Source: Pascua guehoae (taxonomy: Eukaryota; Basidiomycota; Tremellomycetes; Trichosporonales; Trichosporonaceae). Taken from it: DNA of 64,000 bases. The stretch covers positions 313,851 through 377,850 of the forward strand of contig BCJX01000008.1 in NCBI GenBank assembly GCA_001600415.1, written 5' to 3'. This document shows positions 23,669 to 35,771 of the stretch, one piece after another. The notes under the pieces are model-generated. The model ran no database searches, was not told the DNA's origin, and saw only the letters and a list, made by a program, of their open reading frames with translations. Numbering within the stretch: position 1 is the first letter of the stretch; each line of letters opens with the position of its first letter. The position numbers were made by a program, and so were the translations under genes.

Positions 23669-25961
23669 CTACTCGCGCGAGACGTCACGGCCAAAGAGCT
23701 TGACCTTGATCCAGTCGGTGAGGACGAGGGTACGGTTGCGGACCGAGTAGAGGGTCGACACGTACGCCGAGCGCCAGAAGAGCATGGCGGCGCCACCGCC
23801 CGAGGCAATGTTGCTGCTGCCGTTGAAGAGCGGCAGGTCGGCAATGGCCTTTTCAGAGCCAATGTAGGCGAGCGAGCCCTGTGAGCGTTAGCATTTCCGT
23901 CCTAGGATACACAATCAGAGACGCTTACCTGGTGCGAGTAGTGGAAGGGGGTGAGCTTGGTGACACGGGCGAGCTTCTTGAGCGTGTTCTCAACCTCGTC
24001 GGCGGGCGCGTTCTTGGCACGCTGCTCGGCGAGCTGGCGCTCGTACTTGGCCTGCTGGCCGAGCTTGCCAAAGACCTGCGCGAGGTACTGGCCCTGCTGC
24101 GACGCGACCTGGGCGGTCGGGGCGTACTGGGTGGCAGTGCAGTCGCCAACGGCGTAGATGCCGTCGGCGCCGTTGAGGCGCTGGTAGTCGTCGACGAGGA
24201 GACCACGGCGCTGGGTCTGCGCACCAGGAAGCTTGGCGGCGAGGTCACGGGTAACGGGGCGCGACGTGTTGCCGGTCGCCCAGACGAGGAGGCCGTAGGG
24301 AATCTCACGCTCAACCTTGTTGGCGTCCTGGACAATGACCGACTTGGCCTTGACGTCCTTGACCATGGTGCGGGTGAGGACGTCGATCATGTTCTCCTTG
24401 AAAGTCGACTCGGTGTACTGGATAAGCTGCTTGGAAAAGGCGGGCAGGACGTTGGGGAGCGCCTCAATGAGGGTGATGCGGAGGCGGTCGGCGACCTCGG
24501 GGTACCACTTCTTGAGGTCGTCCATGAGGAAGTCGTGCAGCTCGCCCGCGTACTCGACACCAGTCGGGCCACCACCAACGACGACCATGTGCATGAGGCG
24601 GTCAATCTCCTCGTCCGTCTGGTTCTTGAACGACGCCTTCTCGATGCAGTCCATGAGACGCGTGCGGATCTTGTCGGCATCGCTCAGCTCCTTGAGGAAG
24701 CACGCGTGCTCGGTCACACCCTTCATACCAAACGTCTGGTTCTCGCATCCGACCGCGTAGAGCAGGTAGTCGTACGGGATCGTGGCAGTGTTGGTGCCGC
24801 CATTGCCGTTCGAAATGCCTGCCGTTAGTGCACGCACATGCTGCCACTACATTGTCTCCGCTCGGCGATGCTCACCCTTGATGGTGACAGTCTTGGCGAA
24901 TGGGTCGACCTCCTCGGCCGTAGCCTCGTAGACGGACACTGCGCGCTTCTTGTGGCGCGTAATGAAGCGTGTTGGCTGGATGAGCGAACGGCCGTCGACA
25001 GTGCCGACAGTGACGGAGGGGAGGAGAGGGGTGAAGAGGAAGTAGTTGCGGGGGGAGACGACAATGACGTTGAACTCGTCCGTGTCAAGGTTCTTCAGGA
25101 AGGACGTCGCACCCCAACCAGAGCCGAGAACGACGACCGTCTTCTTGGACGGGTCCTGCGGCAGCTGCGCGCCAGGGTGCTTTTCAGCGTTGGTGACTGC
25201 GAGAGTTAGTCACTCGCTCGTCGTTGACGGACACGGCCGGTGATGAGCGACGCCACAACGGGACAGTGCGTTGATCCGGTGATCATAGCACCGGTCCAGC
25301 TCAACCGAAGTGTGTGCGTGCATTTGTGCAGTGTTTGTCGCTCCCAACAACCGGGTAGCTGGTAGCCAATGCAGTTGCATTTCTTGCTGCAGTCTGCCGC
25401 CACGTCACAGCGACTCACTGAAGAAGAAGACGCCCGCAGTTCCGACAAGACCAATAACGCCGAGGCCGGCGAGGACCGCAAGGCCGCGGCGGACGAAGCC
25501 CTTACCCTTCTGTTGGATTAGCTAGTGTCGTCTTGTGCACACGCGTGCTCAATGCAGAGCACGCGTCTGGTCCTAATACACTTACACGAGGCTCGGCAGT
25601 CGTCGCATACAGGCGGACCTGGCGGGTCACCTGGGGGCGAGCGATGGCAATTGCCATGCGCGGCACAGACGCGCGCGCAAGAGGGACGGCGGTTGTACGT
25701 GCTGGATGGTTTTACGATGCACAAAACAGTTGGGGGGCGCGCGCGAGTTGCCAGAGAGGTACGAGGAGGGTAGTGATGGGTGGGCAAGAGGTCGCGTGAG
25801 GTGGTTGGGGATGTAGGGAGCAGCGCGTCGATGAGACCCAGTGTGAGCACGGACACGGCGATGACGGAGGGGGGGGGGGGGCGATGGCCCATGCGCGTCT
25901 ACACATAGAACGCGCCACGGCAATGGTGGTGGATGCACGTACCGAGGTGGCGGAAGGCCAT
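23669..25961 (-). CDS. NDE1: Alternative (type II) NADH dehydrogenase, mitochondrial
   Basis: The six minus-strand exons are 25961-25943, 25701-25586, 25509-25419, 25196-24876, 24818-23929 and 23878-23669, total 548 residues. The first 45 residues are Arg/Ala/Thr-rich without acidic residues, a clear mitochondrial presequence. A hydrophobic anchor (about residues 54-75, with LAVLAGLGVIGLVGTAGVFF) follows, as in external-face enzymes. The FAD-binding motif is VVVLGSGWGATSF, the NADH-binding motif MVVVGGGPTGVEYAGEL, and the second FAD motif YAVGDCTATQYAP. The C-terminus has WRSAYVSTLYSVRNR and a membrane-binding tail. The enzyme oxidises NADH and passes electrons to ubiquinone without pumping protons. 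No EF-hand insert is present. External (Nde) placement is inferred from the anchor. The 19-nt first exon was found by frame matching. Confidence 0.93.
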
Positions 25962-27550
25962 TTTGAGTGGATGACAGTGAAGCCTATCGAGAAGGGGGGG
26001 AGGGGGGGTGTTGAGGCTTTGATCTGCCTTGCTGGGGTCAATTTATGAAGACGAGACGAGGCCGAGAATGTGGATGGCCGATCGCGGACAAAGGTGAGGT
26101 GAGGGGTGGGGATGTGCGTGAGGCAAAAAGGGGCAAAATGAGTCGGGACCGGACCGACAGAGTGGGTGGGTGCTCGTCATGCGCAGAGGATCCGAGGATG
26201 CAAGCAAGCAACCAAGGTGCAAGGTGGGCCCGCGTCAAAAGTGGGCAGGAGGGCGGCTGGCAGCTGGCCAGCTGGCACAGCATGCACGGCAGCCACTCTT
26301 GCTCTGGGGCTTTGGAGAAAAAAACCAACGAACGACAAACGACGGCACAGGCACGTGATGAAATCAGTTAACCGGCAGTTTTTCCCCCCACCCGGTTTCT
26401 CCCTCGGTCAACGCGTACCTGCCCTGCCCTTTTTCGTGCTACAACGAGTGACGCAAACGGTAGAACAACGGTAGAACACACTCACCTAACAGACACTTGG
26501 CAATGAAAGAAACGAAGAGAAAAGAAAAGGAAGAGAGTGGGGATGGGAGTCGTTTGAGCAAGCCACCAGCAGTGATAAAGAGATAGACGGTCCCACTTTT
26601 TTTTTTCAACGCGATGCAAGGGACCGGCCCGATGGAGTCGATTAAACCCAGGCTACAGTACCAGGCTGGCTACTACCGGTAGATCGCCTTGGCTGTTGTG
26701 CTCACTCATTCACTCGCTCGCTCGCTCGTGTGTGCGTGCGTGTGCTGTGTGATGCCTTGGCTGGATTCTTTCGATAACAAGGCAAGGGAAAAAAAAGCTG
26801 TCGGGATGAAATTTGGCATTTTGATTCGTTGGTTGTTGTCTGTTGCCGCCGGTAATTGGGGGACAACAAGGACCCTGAATAGGCAACCGGAATATCAGAC
26901 TGGCCAGCTGGGTTGGTCACCCTCACCACCCCACCTGCCACCTGGCACCTGGGCCGCCCTTGGAGACCATGCGGGCAGCATCAGAGCCCAAGCCCGGGAT
27001 TTTCTGGCATTCCTCGCAAATACCAGCACCATATCTCATATCCTCATCTCATATCCAGAATAAACCCTTTGATAATAATCACATGCACAAAATAATGATG
27101 TGGATTAGACAAACGTCCCATGGAGAGGCAAGCGCTGGCTGCACGACTAAGTCTGTCTGCTGGTGTTTCTTTTTCGGCCAAGCGCGTCATTGTGGATTGC
27201 ACGCGTCCCATGGTGCAAGCCACGTCAGCCAATGACGGCCAGCGGAAAACGGGCGCAAAAGAGCCAAGGCTTGGGGGTAGTGACCACCACCCACCAACGT
27301 GTATGAAATCCATGCGTAATGGGCCAGTATAATGCATGAAGTCGTGGTCATCGTCTGGCTCGCCAGCCAAGACTTACCCAGTGCTAGAGGCCACCAACAT
27401 TATCCACAACGTCCTCGTCACCATCATCCTTCCTTCCTTCTTCTAATCCTCAACACACACACCCCTCTTGTCTTTCATTTTCTCGTCTTGGTTTACACGT
27501 CCATCCCTCCCTAATCCTATCCGCGCGTCCCCCTTCCCCGGTCACCGGCC
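25962..27550. other. Divergent 1.6-kb promoter region
   Basis: The region lies between the NADH dehydrogenase and phosphatase starts. Seen here are a CACGTG at about 26352, several G-rich and A/T homopolymer runs, and a long CT-rich leader (27420-27540) before the phosphatase ATG. No gene is visible. Confidence 0.5.
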
Positions 27551-30209
27551 ATGTCCATCGTCACCAACGTGCTCTCCTGGTGCTTCCCCGGTGTGCAAGT
27601 AGCACCACGCGGGAATCGTGGGGTGCCGCTGCACTCGGGCAACCTGCAGCGACGCCAGAGCACGCGCTCACTCGTCGACGCCAAGCCCGAGCACCGCCAT
27701 TTCACCTGGGGCCGGCTTGTGGGCAGCTACTGGACAGACTGGGTTCTGATCTTTGCCTTGTGGTGAGTTACCTTTGCCCGGATACGATTGGGACGACGCG
27801 ACGAGGCGCAGGCGCAGTCGTAGTCTCAGTTGGGTGTGTGTGTGTGTGCCGTCTGCTGTGTGACCGGGATAGGCCAGGTAGCTAGGTGGGCTGTTGAAGC
27901 TGCGGGCTAGGCTCCGAGTGGCGAGGAACAAGGGATGGTGGGCAGTACCATGGGCGTGCCGTGGTGTTCCTTGGCGCCCACGGGCCCGACTGTTTGACAG
28001 GAGTCTTGAGATTCTTGCTGCGCGCCTTGTCCAGAGCTACACTTTTGTGGGAGGACGAGGAGAATGACGAGAGTTTTGGGTTTCGATCTCCGCGAGTCAT
28101 GGCCATGACACCCCTCGCTACCCTCGTTGGTAGACAAAGATTCTCGGGAGGAATCGCATCTGCCTTGCCCACCTCCACCGCAAGTGATCGACATGCCTCG
28201 CCCCCCACCACCGGCTGCTCACAACCGGGCGACATGGTGACATCTGTACACGCAAACATGCTGCAGATGCCGATATCACTGGCAATCACGGTCATGTGGA
28301 TCGGCGGATGGGTGATAGCCGGGTGGCCGCGGGTCGAGGACAACATGTGTGTCCTGATAAGCGATTGTTGTTGGGGCGCGTCCCGGAGAATTTGTGGGGT
28401 GGAAAAACAACATCGACGTGATGTGCAGAGCCACGCGCGTCATTGGTGGGCGACTGCCATATGACGTGGTGTCCTACGCGAGACGGGCGGTGTAGGCGGT
28501 GTCGGCAGGACAGATGCGAGGGGGGGAGGGATAGGTGGCGGTGGGTGAGAAGCACGATGAGGAGCATGGAAGGCGTTCCAGAACGATGGGCGTCACGACT
28601 AGCCTCCCTAGCGACGTGGCATTCGCGATGTGTGATGAGCCGTTGGTTAAAGAAGACCCCAGAAGATGGAGAAGCTTGGAGGGAGGCAGGCGACAGACGA
28701 GCTCCTTCCTACTCCAAGAAGACTGATCCTCACCTCAATGTAGCACCAGGCGCATGGCTGACGCTGATCCCAGGGCAATCTTACTCACCATCAAGTCGAT
28801 GCCCGGGCACAAGCGCGAGTTCTCGCTCAGAGATATTTCGATCCAGCACACATTCGCAGAGCAGGAACGCGTGCCGAATGAGTGAGTGACAATGGTGAAC
28901 AACACTGACAAGCAGCATGCTCGTGTTCGTCTCCTTTTTCCTCCCCCTAATCTTCCTGCTCCCCATTTCGTCGTTTGTGGCGCGTAACCCCTGGGACGTG
29001 CACAACTCGTTTTTCGGTGAGTCTGGCGCTTGTCTGTCGGCGTGGTCGTGTTCGTGACGTGCATTCAGACGGCCGCTTTGGCCAAAACGCCGTCCCCGCG
29101 AGCAGCCTGGGCAGCATGATTGTCATTGTCGCTGGACACGACCGAGCTACAGCAATATACTAACACACAGGGCTCTGCCTGTCATGGACCATGTCTGGCC
29201 TCGTTACCAACATTATCAAGTTGATGGTTGGCCGCCCGCGCCCGGACCTCATCAACCGCTGCCTGCCCAAGGAGGGTGCGCACGACCACCCAGTGTATGG
29301 CCTGTCAAATGTCACAATTTGCACGTCAACGGACTATGACATTCTCAACGACGGCTTTAAGAGCTTCCCGAGTGGACACAGTTCGCGTGAGTGATGCCGA
29401 GTTGACCGGGTACGCCGTCCCATGTTACTAACTCACAGTCTCCTTCGCTGGCTGCAGCTTCCTCGCCTTTTACCTCGCCGGCAAGATGCACCTCTGGGAC
29501 GCGTATGGCAACCGCGTGAGTAGTGATATTCCGAGTGTTGCGACGCACGTCACCAGACAATTACAAGCCTGCGGGCGCCAGGCGGCGAGGGTCAAGTGCG
29601 GCTTAAACGTCAATTGTTCGCGCCTAATGTACACGGGTACCGGTGCAACTCGCGCGTGCCTTGGTTCTGCGTCTTGATTCCACATTATGCTAACGCTCAG
29701 AACCGCGCCTGGTTTGCCCTGTCGCCGCTCCTCCTCGCGTCGACGGTCGCCATCAGCCGCACGATGGACAACCGCCACCACTGGCAGGATGTTCTCATTG
29801 GCTCGACCCTCGGTTTCATTATCGGTGCGTACAGCCAGAGGTGTAAGGGATGTTCGCTGACGCTGCGCCCAACCCGGTGATTCGTGATTCTGCTGGTTCT
29901 CTCCCTACCTGTTATGATCTTGCCGCGTTCTCGCCGTCGACCAACCCGCAACCTCGCGTGAATCTGCCGCAAAATCTCCGTCGGCTATCACCCTCACCCT
30001 GGCTTGCTCGTCCAGCCTTCATCGCCTACCGCACCTACTACCCGCACCTGTGGCACGAGTCGTGCCACCTCCCGCTCCTCCCGCGCCCGACGTTCCGCCG
30101 CGAGGACGAGTTTGACGACGAGCACGACGCGCCGCACGAGGGTCTGCTCAACGACGAGAGCGGTGTGCCCCGCGTCAGCGTTGACGACGACGGGTTCACC
30201 AGCGCATAG
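27551..30209 (+). CDS. DPP1: PAP2-family lipid phosphatase (diacylglycerol pyrophosphate phosphatase type)
   Basis: Seven exons (27551-27762, 28774-28881, 28916-29016, 29171-29386, 29439-29515, 29701-29824, 30016-30209) make 343 residues. The three PAP2 catalytic motifs are intact: [17 protein letters not shown] and [12 protein letters not shown]. Four to six membrane helices surround them, such as [37 protein letters not shown] is the typical lead-in of fungal Dpp1/Lpp1 proteins, which dephosphorylate diacylglycerol pyrophosphate, phosphatidate and lysophosphatidate in the vacuole or Golgi. The C-terminus is acidic and cytosolic. Intron 1 is 1011 nt, far longer than the others (34-191 nt). 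The segment 29070-29150 is frame-open, but joining 29016 to 29171 recreates the family sequence [17 protein letters not shown], so it is intron. Confidence 0.92.
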
Positions 30210-31443
30210 CTGGTCAGGAACAAGCCCGCGAGTCTGTCCGAGGCTGCTGCACGCTCTACGCCGTGGAATGTTGCTTGCGCCTCGGCACAAGGCGAGGTAG
30301 GAGAATGGAGAGAGGCGCGAGACCCGGACTGGAAGCAGGCAATGTAGCCAACGGAGAGAGTGCCACGCAAGAGATACCATTCGAGCCCGTAGCATAGCGC
30401 AACACTAGCACGTACCTTGACGCACGTATATGAAATTCGATGAGCCTGTTCAACGTGGGGCGCAGAAGAGGACAATGGACAGGCGATCACGCTGCAGGGT
30501 GCGTGGAGGGCCAAGAGGTCACTGTGAGGCAGAATTGACCGATGAGGACGACTACGGTTTACTGATTCGCGCCTCTGCCGGCCTTTGTTGTAGCTTCCTG
30601 TGACCCTCCCTACCTGACGCAGCCCTCACTCCTGACCAAGCCTATCCAACCATCAGAACAGGAGGCGATGTGACATGATTGTTGCTGTCACAAGATGCCA
30701 AACAAGAAGTAAACCGCAGGAGCGGTCCGTGATCCACTCCGAGTGCGTGGCCTATTGGTGCATTCCGTTGCAGGGGGGCAGGGCGTCCGAGACAGCTAAA
30801 GTCCTTGTCCGTGGCGAAGACGGAACGGATGAGTGCCACATCGCCGCCGCACGCAATTCCTGGACGACATTATGGGTACACCTCGGTGCCAGCCTGGAAC
30901 CCACCAGGCTCTCTTTCCTAATCACCTTCTTAAAAAAAAAATCAGCCAGAAGAGCCTTCCCAAGACTTGCAGTGTGGTGGCGGTAGTGCGAGGGGCGTGA
31001 TAAGTCTCTACCAACTGAAATAAGCCGGCTGCGTTGACATGAGTGAAATCAGGATGGTGAGCGGGTAAGCAAAATAGCACCGAGGCCCGTAGATGACTTG
31101 ACGCGCTGCTCATGAAGTGGATACGGATTCTACTATACTCGTTGCTGAGAGGGTTGTGAACGCGCCCTCCCACCTGGAATGGGCACGCCGTATTGACAGG
31201 AGTGAGGCTGTCCGGCTAGGCGTGCAAGCCGACGCATCAGCCGGTTGGGGGCTTGACGCGCTGCGCAGAAAGTGGACACGGATTAAACATTCTTGCACCT
31301 TTACGATTTTTGTACACTACAAGCACTACACGAACCCACATGCCAAAGAGCCCCCAGCCGGCGCTATTCCACGACGTGTTCTTGGGCCACCACCCCGGCT
31401 GTTTCTTTTTCCTTTGTCTTCAATTTCCTAGCCGCGTTGTGAT
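30210..31443. other. Convergent 1.2-kb intergenic region with a diverged direct repeat
   Basis: Between two gene 3' ends. Two roughly 36-bp segments at 31093-31130 and 31251-31289 share CTTGACGCGCTGC, AAGTGGA and ACGGATT in the same order. No gene was recognised. Confidence 0.45.
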
Positions 31444-33294
31444 TTACGCACCGGTGGTCTGGTACGTGGCGGGCACGGGCGCATAGCCAGCCTGCTGCAC
31501 TGGGTAGGGCGCCATGCCCTGCGGCGGGTGGGGATGGTATCCCTGCTGCGGGGAGGGATATGAGACCGCGGGCGGGACCCAGTTTGCGGGCGGGGTCGAG
31601 TCCTTTGGGTCGTACGTGAGGGCCGAGGCGTACACGGGGGCTGGGTGGTCGCGGAATGCGTCTTGGTACGAGGGCCTTGCAAAGTTCCTGCCGTACATTG
31701 TTGCCGCGGTGAGGTAGGCCTTCCAGAACGAGCCCTGCGAGTCAGTGGTGTTTCTGTGCGTCGTGTTGGTGGTTACTTGCGAATAAGGCGAGGCCGGCGA
31801 CGAGAATGGCGAGGACGAACGCGGCGGGTTTCTTGAGCTGCTTGACGTTGCAGAGATACTGGACGTCGAGCTTTGTTGCGTTTGGCGGCGCCCATCGCTC
31901 GTCGAGGGGGAGAATGGTGCGGTTGTACCAGATTTGCCCTGGTTGGCGAGCGAGAATATCGTTTGTCGACTCGCACACATTGCACGTCTGGAGGATACTG
32001 GCCCGGTTGGAATAGTTGCTGATCAGACTGTACTCGCTTGCGCTGCCCAGGTCCCAGAATGCGAGCGAAATGGCCATCGCGACGACGTTGGCAATGGGAA
32101 TCTCGGCGGGTTGCGGGACTGGCTCGCCGAAGAGGATCGTGGGCGTGTCTGGCATTGTCAGTTTGACAGTCACTGGGCCCTGCCACCACGACCACTCCCA
32201 TGGCCACGCACTATTCAGGTTTTGATATTGGGAAGACGACTTTGGCTCGGCCGGGTTGACGTCGCGGCTGCAATTCTTCAAGCTGTCCGAGTGGCTAATG
32301 ATCAGCATGACGAGTTGGTGCAATATACGTCGCCAGTTCCGGCAAACTCACACTGGGTTGCCGGTGCAAAACTGCTCGTCGTAGAGCCACAGAGTGTAAA
32401 AGCTGTAGGGATCCGACGTGGCAGCGTTGGACGCAAACAGTCCTCGCAGCGCGTCGTGCAAGAGCAAGATGATGTCGACGACGGCGTTTAGACCCACCCC
32501 AAACTCCTTGCCGTCTGTGAACCCGCTGACCATCAACTGCTGCTCGACCAGAACCTGGTTGAGCGAGCCCTTGATCGGCGTCATGAACCGCCCATCCCAG
32601 TCGCCAGTGGAACAATTGGCAAAAATCTGGTGGGTGTCAGACAAAAGCACCCACACTGGGTTCTCTTACCGAAAGTTCCGTGTTGGTGTTGGTCATGTCG
32701 AGATGCACAATAGTCGAGTCAAACACGCAGTTTTCCAGGTCGGTCCCACTATACTGGGTCGACCCGACATAGGCTTGCTTGGCACGATCGCGAATCGTCA
32801 AGACGCGCCACGGGACCAGGCCGACTTTGGTGAACACGGTGTCGCCGACCGACACCCTCCTCGAGTCAGCAGTGGGCTGTGTATCGCTGCCACACCCAGA
32901 CGTACACTGCCTTTTCGCACAATTGCGAGCTCCCTGCCACAAACCGAGTGTACCAATGGTGGTCGACGAGGTCGTATTGGCTGCTAATCGTTGAGATTGG
33001 CTCGTAGCCCGCAGTGGCGGCTGGCCGTTAGAGTCTGTGGCGGGCGGGTTCCTCCCAGGGGGTCTTCTAACGCTTGTCGTGGTGTTCGGATGGAACAATC
33101 AATACACAACCCCCAACTCACTGGCCCAAACAAAGAAGAAACCCATCATTGCCGTTGCGAGCAGCAACGAGAGAATGTTGAACCATCGTCCAAAGGGGTA
33201 CTACGGGGGTAAGCGACTGTTGCCTCGTGTCCCCTGGCGTACATACCGGACGAGTGAGGTTGAACTCGAGCAGGTTGTCAAACCACTTCTTCAT
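31444..33294 (-). CDS. Fungal two-TM membrane protein with large Cys-containing luminal domain
   Basis: The seven minus-strand exons are 33294-33247, 33200-33122, 33020-32908, 32876-32670, 32626-32352, 32294-31781 and 31734-31444, giving 508 residues. One hydrophobic helix lies near the N-terminus (ILSLLLATAMMGFFFVW, after the MKKWFDNLLEFNLTRP start) and one near residue 400 (FVLAILVAGLALF). Between them is a domain of about 350 residues with conserved-looking cysteines, NxS/T sites and a Trp-rich patch (WPWEWSWWQGP). The C-terminal tail of about 90 residues is rich in Pro, Tyr, Gln and Ala. I do not recognise a named family. The last intron starts with GCAAGT rather than GT: only this choice keeps frame. 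Exon 7 is short but reads well from GSFWKAYLTAATMYGRN to the stop. Confidence 0.78.
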
Positions 33295-33651
33295 GGTCGG
33301 TGCGGTGTGCTATCGTTTGTGAGTGCCAGAGTCAGACTTGGGAGAGAAGAGAAGAGTTTTCTTTTTTTCTTTCTCCAGGGGCCCATGCTCGCTCACGCTT
33401 TATTTACTTCCAACATGCATGCCTGCCACATCTGGCCCCATTGCTCATTGCAGTGCATGCAGCGACCACCACGGACGGGCGAATCACACAGTTGTGGCGT
33501 TGTTTCAACCACCATGCACTCATGCACCCAATCAGCACCACTACACGAGCGGATCCACCGCGGCCCGGCAATCGACAAGGATGCGGGGAGATCTGGATCT
33601 TGAATCGTGATGCGCCGCCGAGGTTGTGTCTCGACGAGGAGCCACTCTGGC

Positions 33652-33684
33652 CACAGCCCACAGCCCACAGCCCACAGCCCACAG
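33652..33684. repeat. CCCACAG heptamer repeat
   Basis: About five tandem copies of CCCACAG upstream of the two-TM membrane protein gene. Confidence 0.8.
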
Positions 33685-34350
33685 GGCCGTCAATGCGCGC
33701 AACGTTGGGTGGCGGATGGCGGTGTGAAATGGTTGGACAGCTTGGACAGGTACGAGACGACGACACTGCTAAAATGAATGACACACCCGCCCAAAAGACA
33801 TCCGCAGTGATCGCTCTCAAGATGATATCACATCCAACCGGTGCAAAGGTCCAGAACGTTGCAAGGCCGCCATTCCGCAAACGAGTCGCCCCTGAGTCTG
33901 GCCTGCTTGGCACCGTTCCAAACGAGCTTTGCTTGCCAGCCTGCAGATCACATTGTAGACGGCTGTGTCACTGTGTCACATTGTCAAACACAAACCATTC
34001 AGTCGCGTAAAGAACCAGATCGCCGAATGAGAATGCCCCGGCCAAGTTACAGTCCCGTGATGCGTCTAGTGGCGCGTGCGCCTCTGTAGAATGTCCAGAG
34101 CGCAGACACCCGTTCGGTTCCCAATAGCCATGGTCATTTCAATCCCCGCGCCCGCCCGTTTCATCAGGGATCCAGCGCTGCAGACCAGACACTGCCTTTG
34201 TGGCATCGCACAGGCAGCCCTTGAACCTACTCGAGTGCCATCCGACAAAACCGCTCGTGAGCAGGGTACCAGCCGGCAATCTGAGGACAGGTGACGGGCC
34301 GCATTCCTCGGCATGCCCTCGGCCGTGTTTTAGTTCACAATCCTCCTCGT

Positions 34351-34404
34351 CAGGTGCTGCGGATGGATCAGGCGCTGCGGATGGACCAGGCGCTGCGGAT
34401 GGAT
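34351..34404. repeat. 18-bp tandem repeat, three copies
   Basis: Three adjacent copies of CAGGCGCTGCGGATGGAY (34351-34368, 34369-34386, 34387-34404) with one to two mismatches. The unit length keeps frame, but no gene was found around it. Confidence 0.85.
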
Positions 34405-35265
34405 TGGATTGCGGTGATTACTGTACTGCTAAATTACCGCCGTTGACGACATGGGTCGGGCAGTGGCGGCGAAGCTAGCGAAGCTGGAGCAGCCCGCCGC
34501 GCATCTCGGAGCAGGCTGGATCACCCGGATCGTACCCATCCAACCTTCAATCACCCGGTGGGAGACACGGTGGGGTGGGCCGGAGGCGCAGAAGGGGCTG
34601 AATTGTGCTGGTGCGCAACACCAGCGATCTGCATCGAGCCACGCCAAGCCAACCCGCGCGACTGCCTCGACCCCGACTGTCTTGACCTTGACTGCCTTGA
34701 CCTCAACCTGCGCCATGACTGGAGCGGACCGGTCCAACGCTCCAGAACCTACCTCTGAATGTCTCAATGCCAGATGCTGTGCATCCCCCCACGCCACCTT
34801 CCAGCAACTGACGGAATCGGCGAGATCTCTTGGACAAGCCGCGACAATGACGATCAGAAGGGCACGGACTGAACTCAATCGCAGGGCAGTGTCTCAGCTC
34901 CGACCTCTGGCTGGGAGAGCAAGAGGCAGAGCAAGACAGACACCACAATGTTTGCCCCGAACACTGGAACCAAATCGCCGACATGACCCACATGCCACTT
35001 TAGCTATCCCGAGCTCGAGACAGTGCACTGACGTGAGGTATTAATGCAACCAATTGTACAGAAGGTGTGCAAAACGCAAGAATGGCGCAGGGGTGCCGAG
35101 GCTTGCAGATGTTGAGCTGCAGACTTGCAGACCTTGCGAGAGCTGGCCAGCCTCATCAGGCGCCACATCTCGTTCCTTTTTGACACCCTCTGTACCATTG
35201 GGCGCCTGGGGGACATGCGCCGAAGATCGCGGTGAGCCCACACGACGTCCCAGGTGGCAAGAAGT

Positions 35266-35335
35266 GTCGACCTGGAGGTAAGCAGTGGGATTGAGCGGCA
35301 AGTGTTGACCTGGAGGTAAGCAGTGGGATTGAGCC
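35266..35335. repeat. Direct duplication, 32 bp spaced by 38 bp
   Basis: The segments 35266-35297 and 35304-35335 are near-identical, sharing GACCTGGAGGTAAGCAGTGG and what follows. Confidence 0.85.
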
Positions 35336-35547
35336 ACCCTCGACGCGCCCCGTGCTTGATCTCGCGACATATCGAAATGGCCCGCACACAGGCGTTGCTT
35401 GAGTCAACAAGTTGCGGACACGGGTACTCGATACATATTCAACCATGCGATAGTATGACCATGTCAACAACATACGACACTATGACTGTGTTTGTGTGAG
35501 AATAGTGACTGTCTTGCAGCAGAGATTACGCTGCCTCGTAGCGCCCC

Positions 35548-35771
35548 ATGGAGGTGCCGCGCGGCGTGACCTTTAAGCGTACAAATCAGTATCGCCGCTC
35601 TTCATGTTACTCTATCCTCTAGTTTCTACAACAGTAGTTTGCGTCCTCTGTCGCTCAGAAACTAACAGGTCTCCGTTCACCCCCTTTTTTGAGGTCCGAC
35701 ACGGCGTCAACGAGGCCCAGGCAGTCGACGTGCCAATGCCTCTGGCCAACCTGGAGAGCTACCACCTTTAG
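35548..35771 (+). CDS. Possible small spliced gene or remnant 3' exons (47 codons)
   Basis: Exon 35548-35588 (MEVPRGVTFKRTN start) and exon 35669-35771 join in frame across an 80-nt intron with a GTATCG donor and a CTAACAG acceptor, and end in TAG. The second exon reads SPFTPFFEVRHGVNEAQ and looks protein-like in composition. It could be the end of a decayed larger gene, a small protein gene, or chance. I do not recognise the sequence. Confidence 0.25.

Noticed and set aside
23881..24828. Plus-strand open frame of 315 codons
   Set aside because: It is antisense to the main NADH dehydrogenase exon and carries no domain.
27961..28464. 167-codon plus-strand frame inside the long DPP1 intron
   Set aside because: No domain and no start context of note; it is kept only as part of the long-intron finding.
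29070..29150. Extra exon of the PAP2 phosphatase ([15 protein letters not shown]...)
   Set aside because: It is frame-open and has an acceptor, but no donor with the right phase follows. Direct joining of 29016 to 29171 gives the sequence expected for the family.
33300..34010. 236-codon plus-strand frame
   Set aside because: It begins inside the 5' flank of the two-TM protein gene, contains the CCCACAG repeat, and shows no protein-like pattern.
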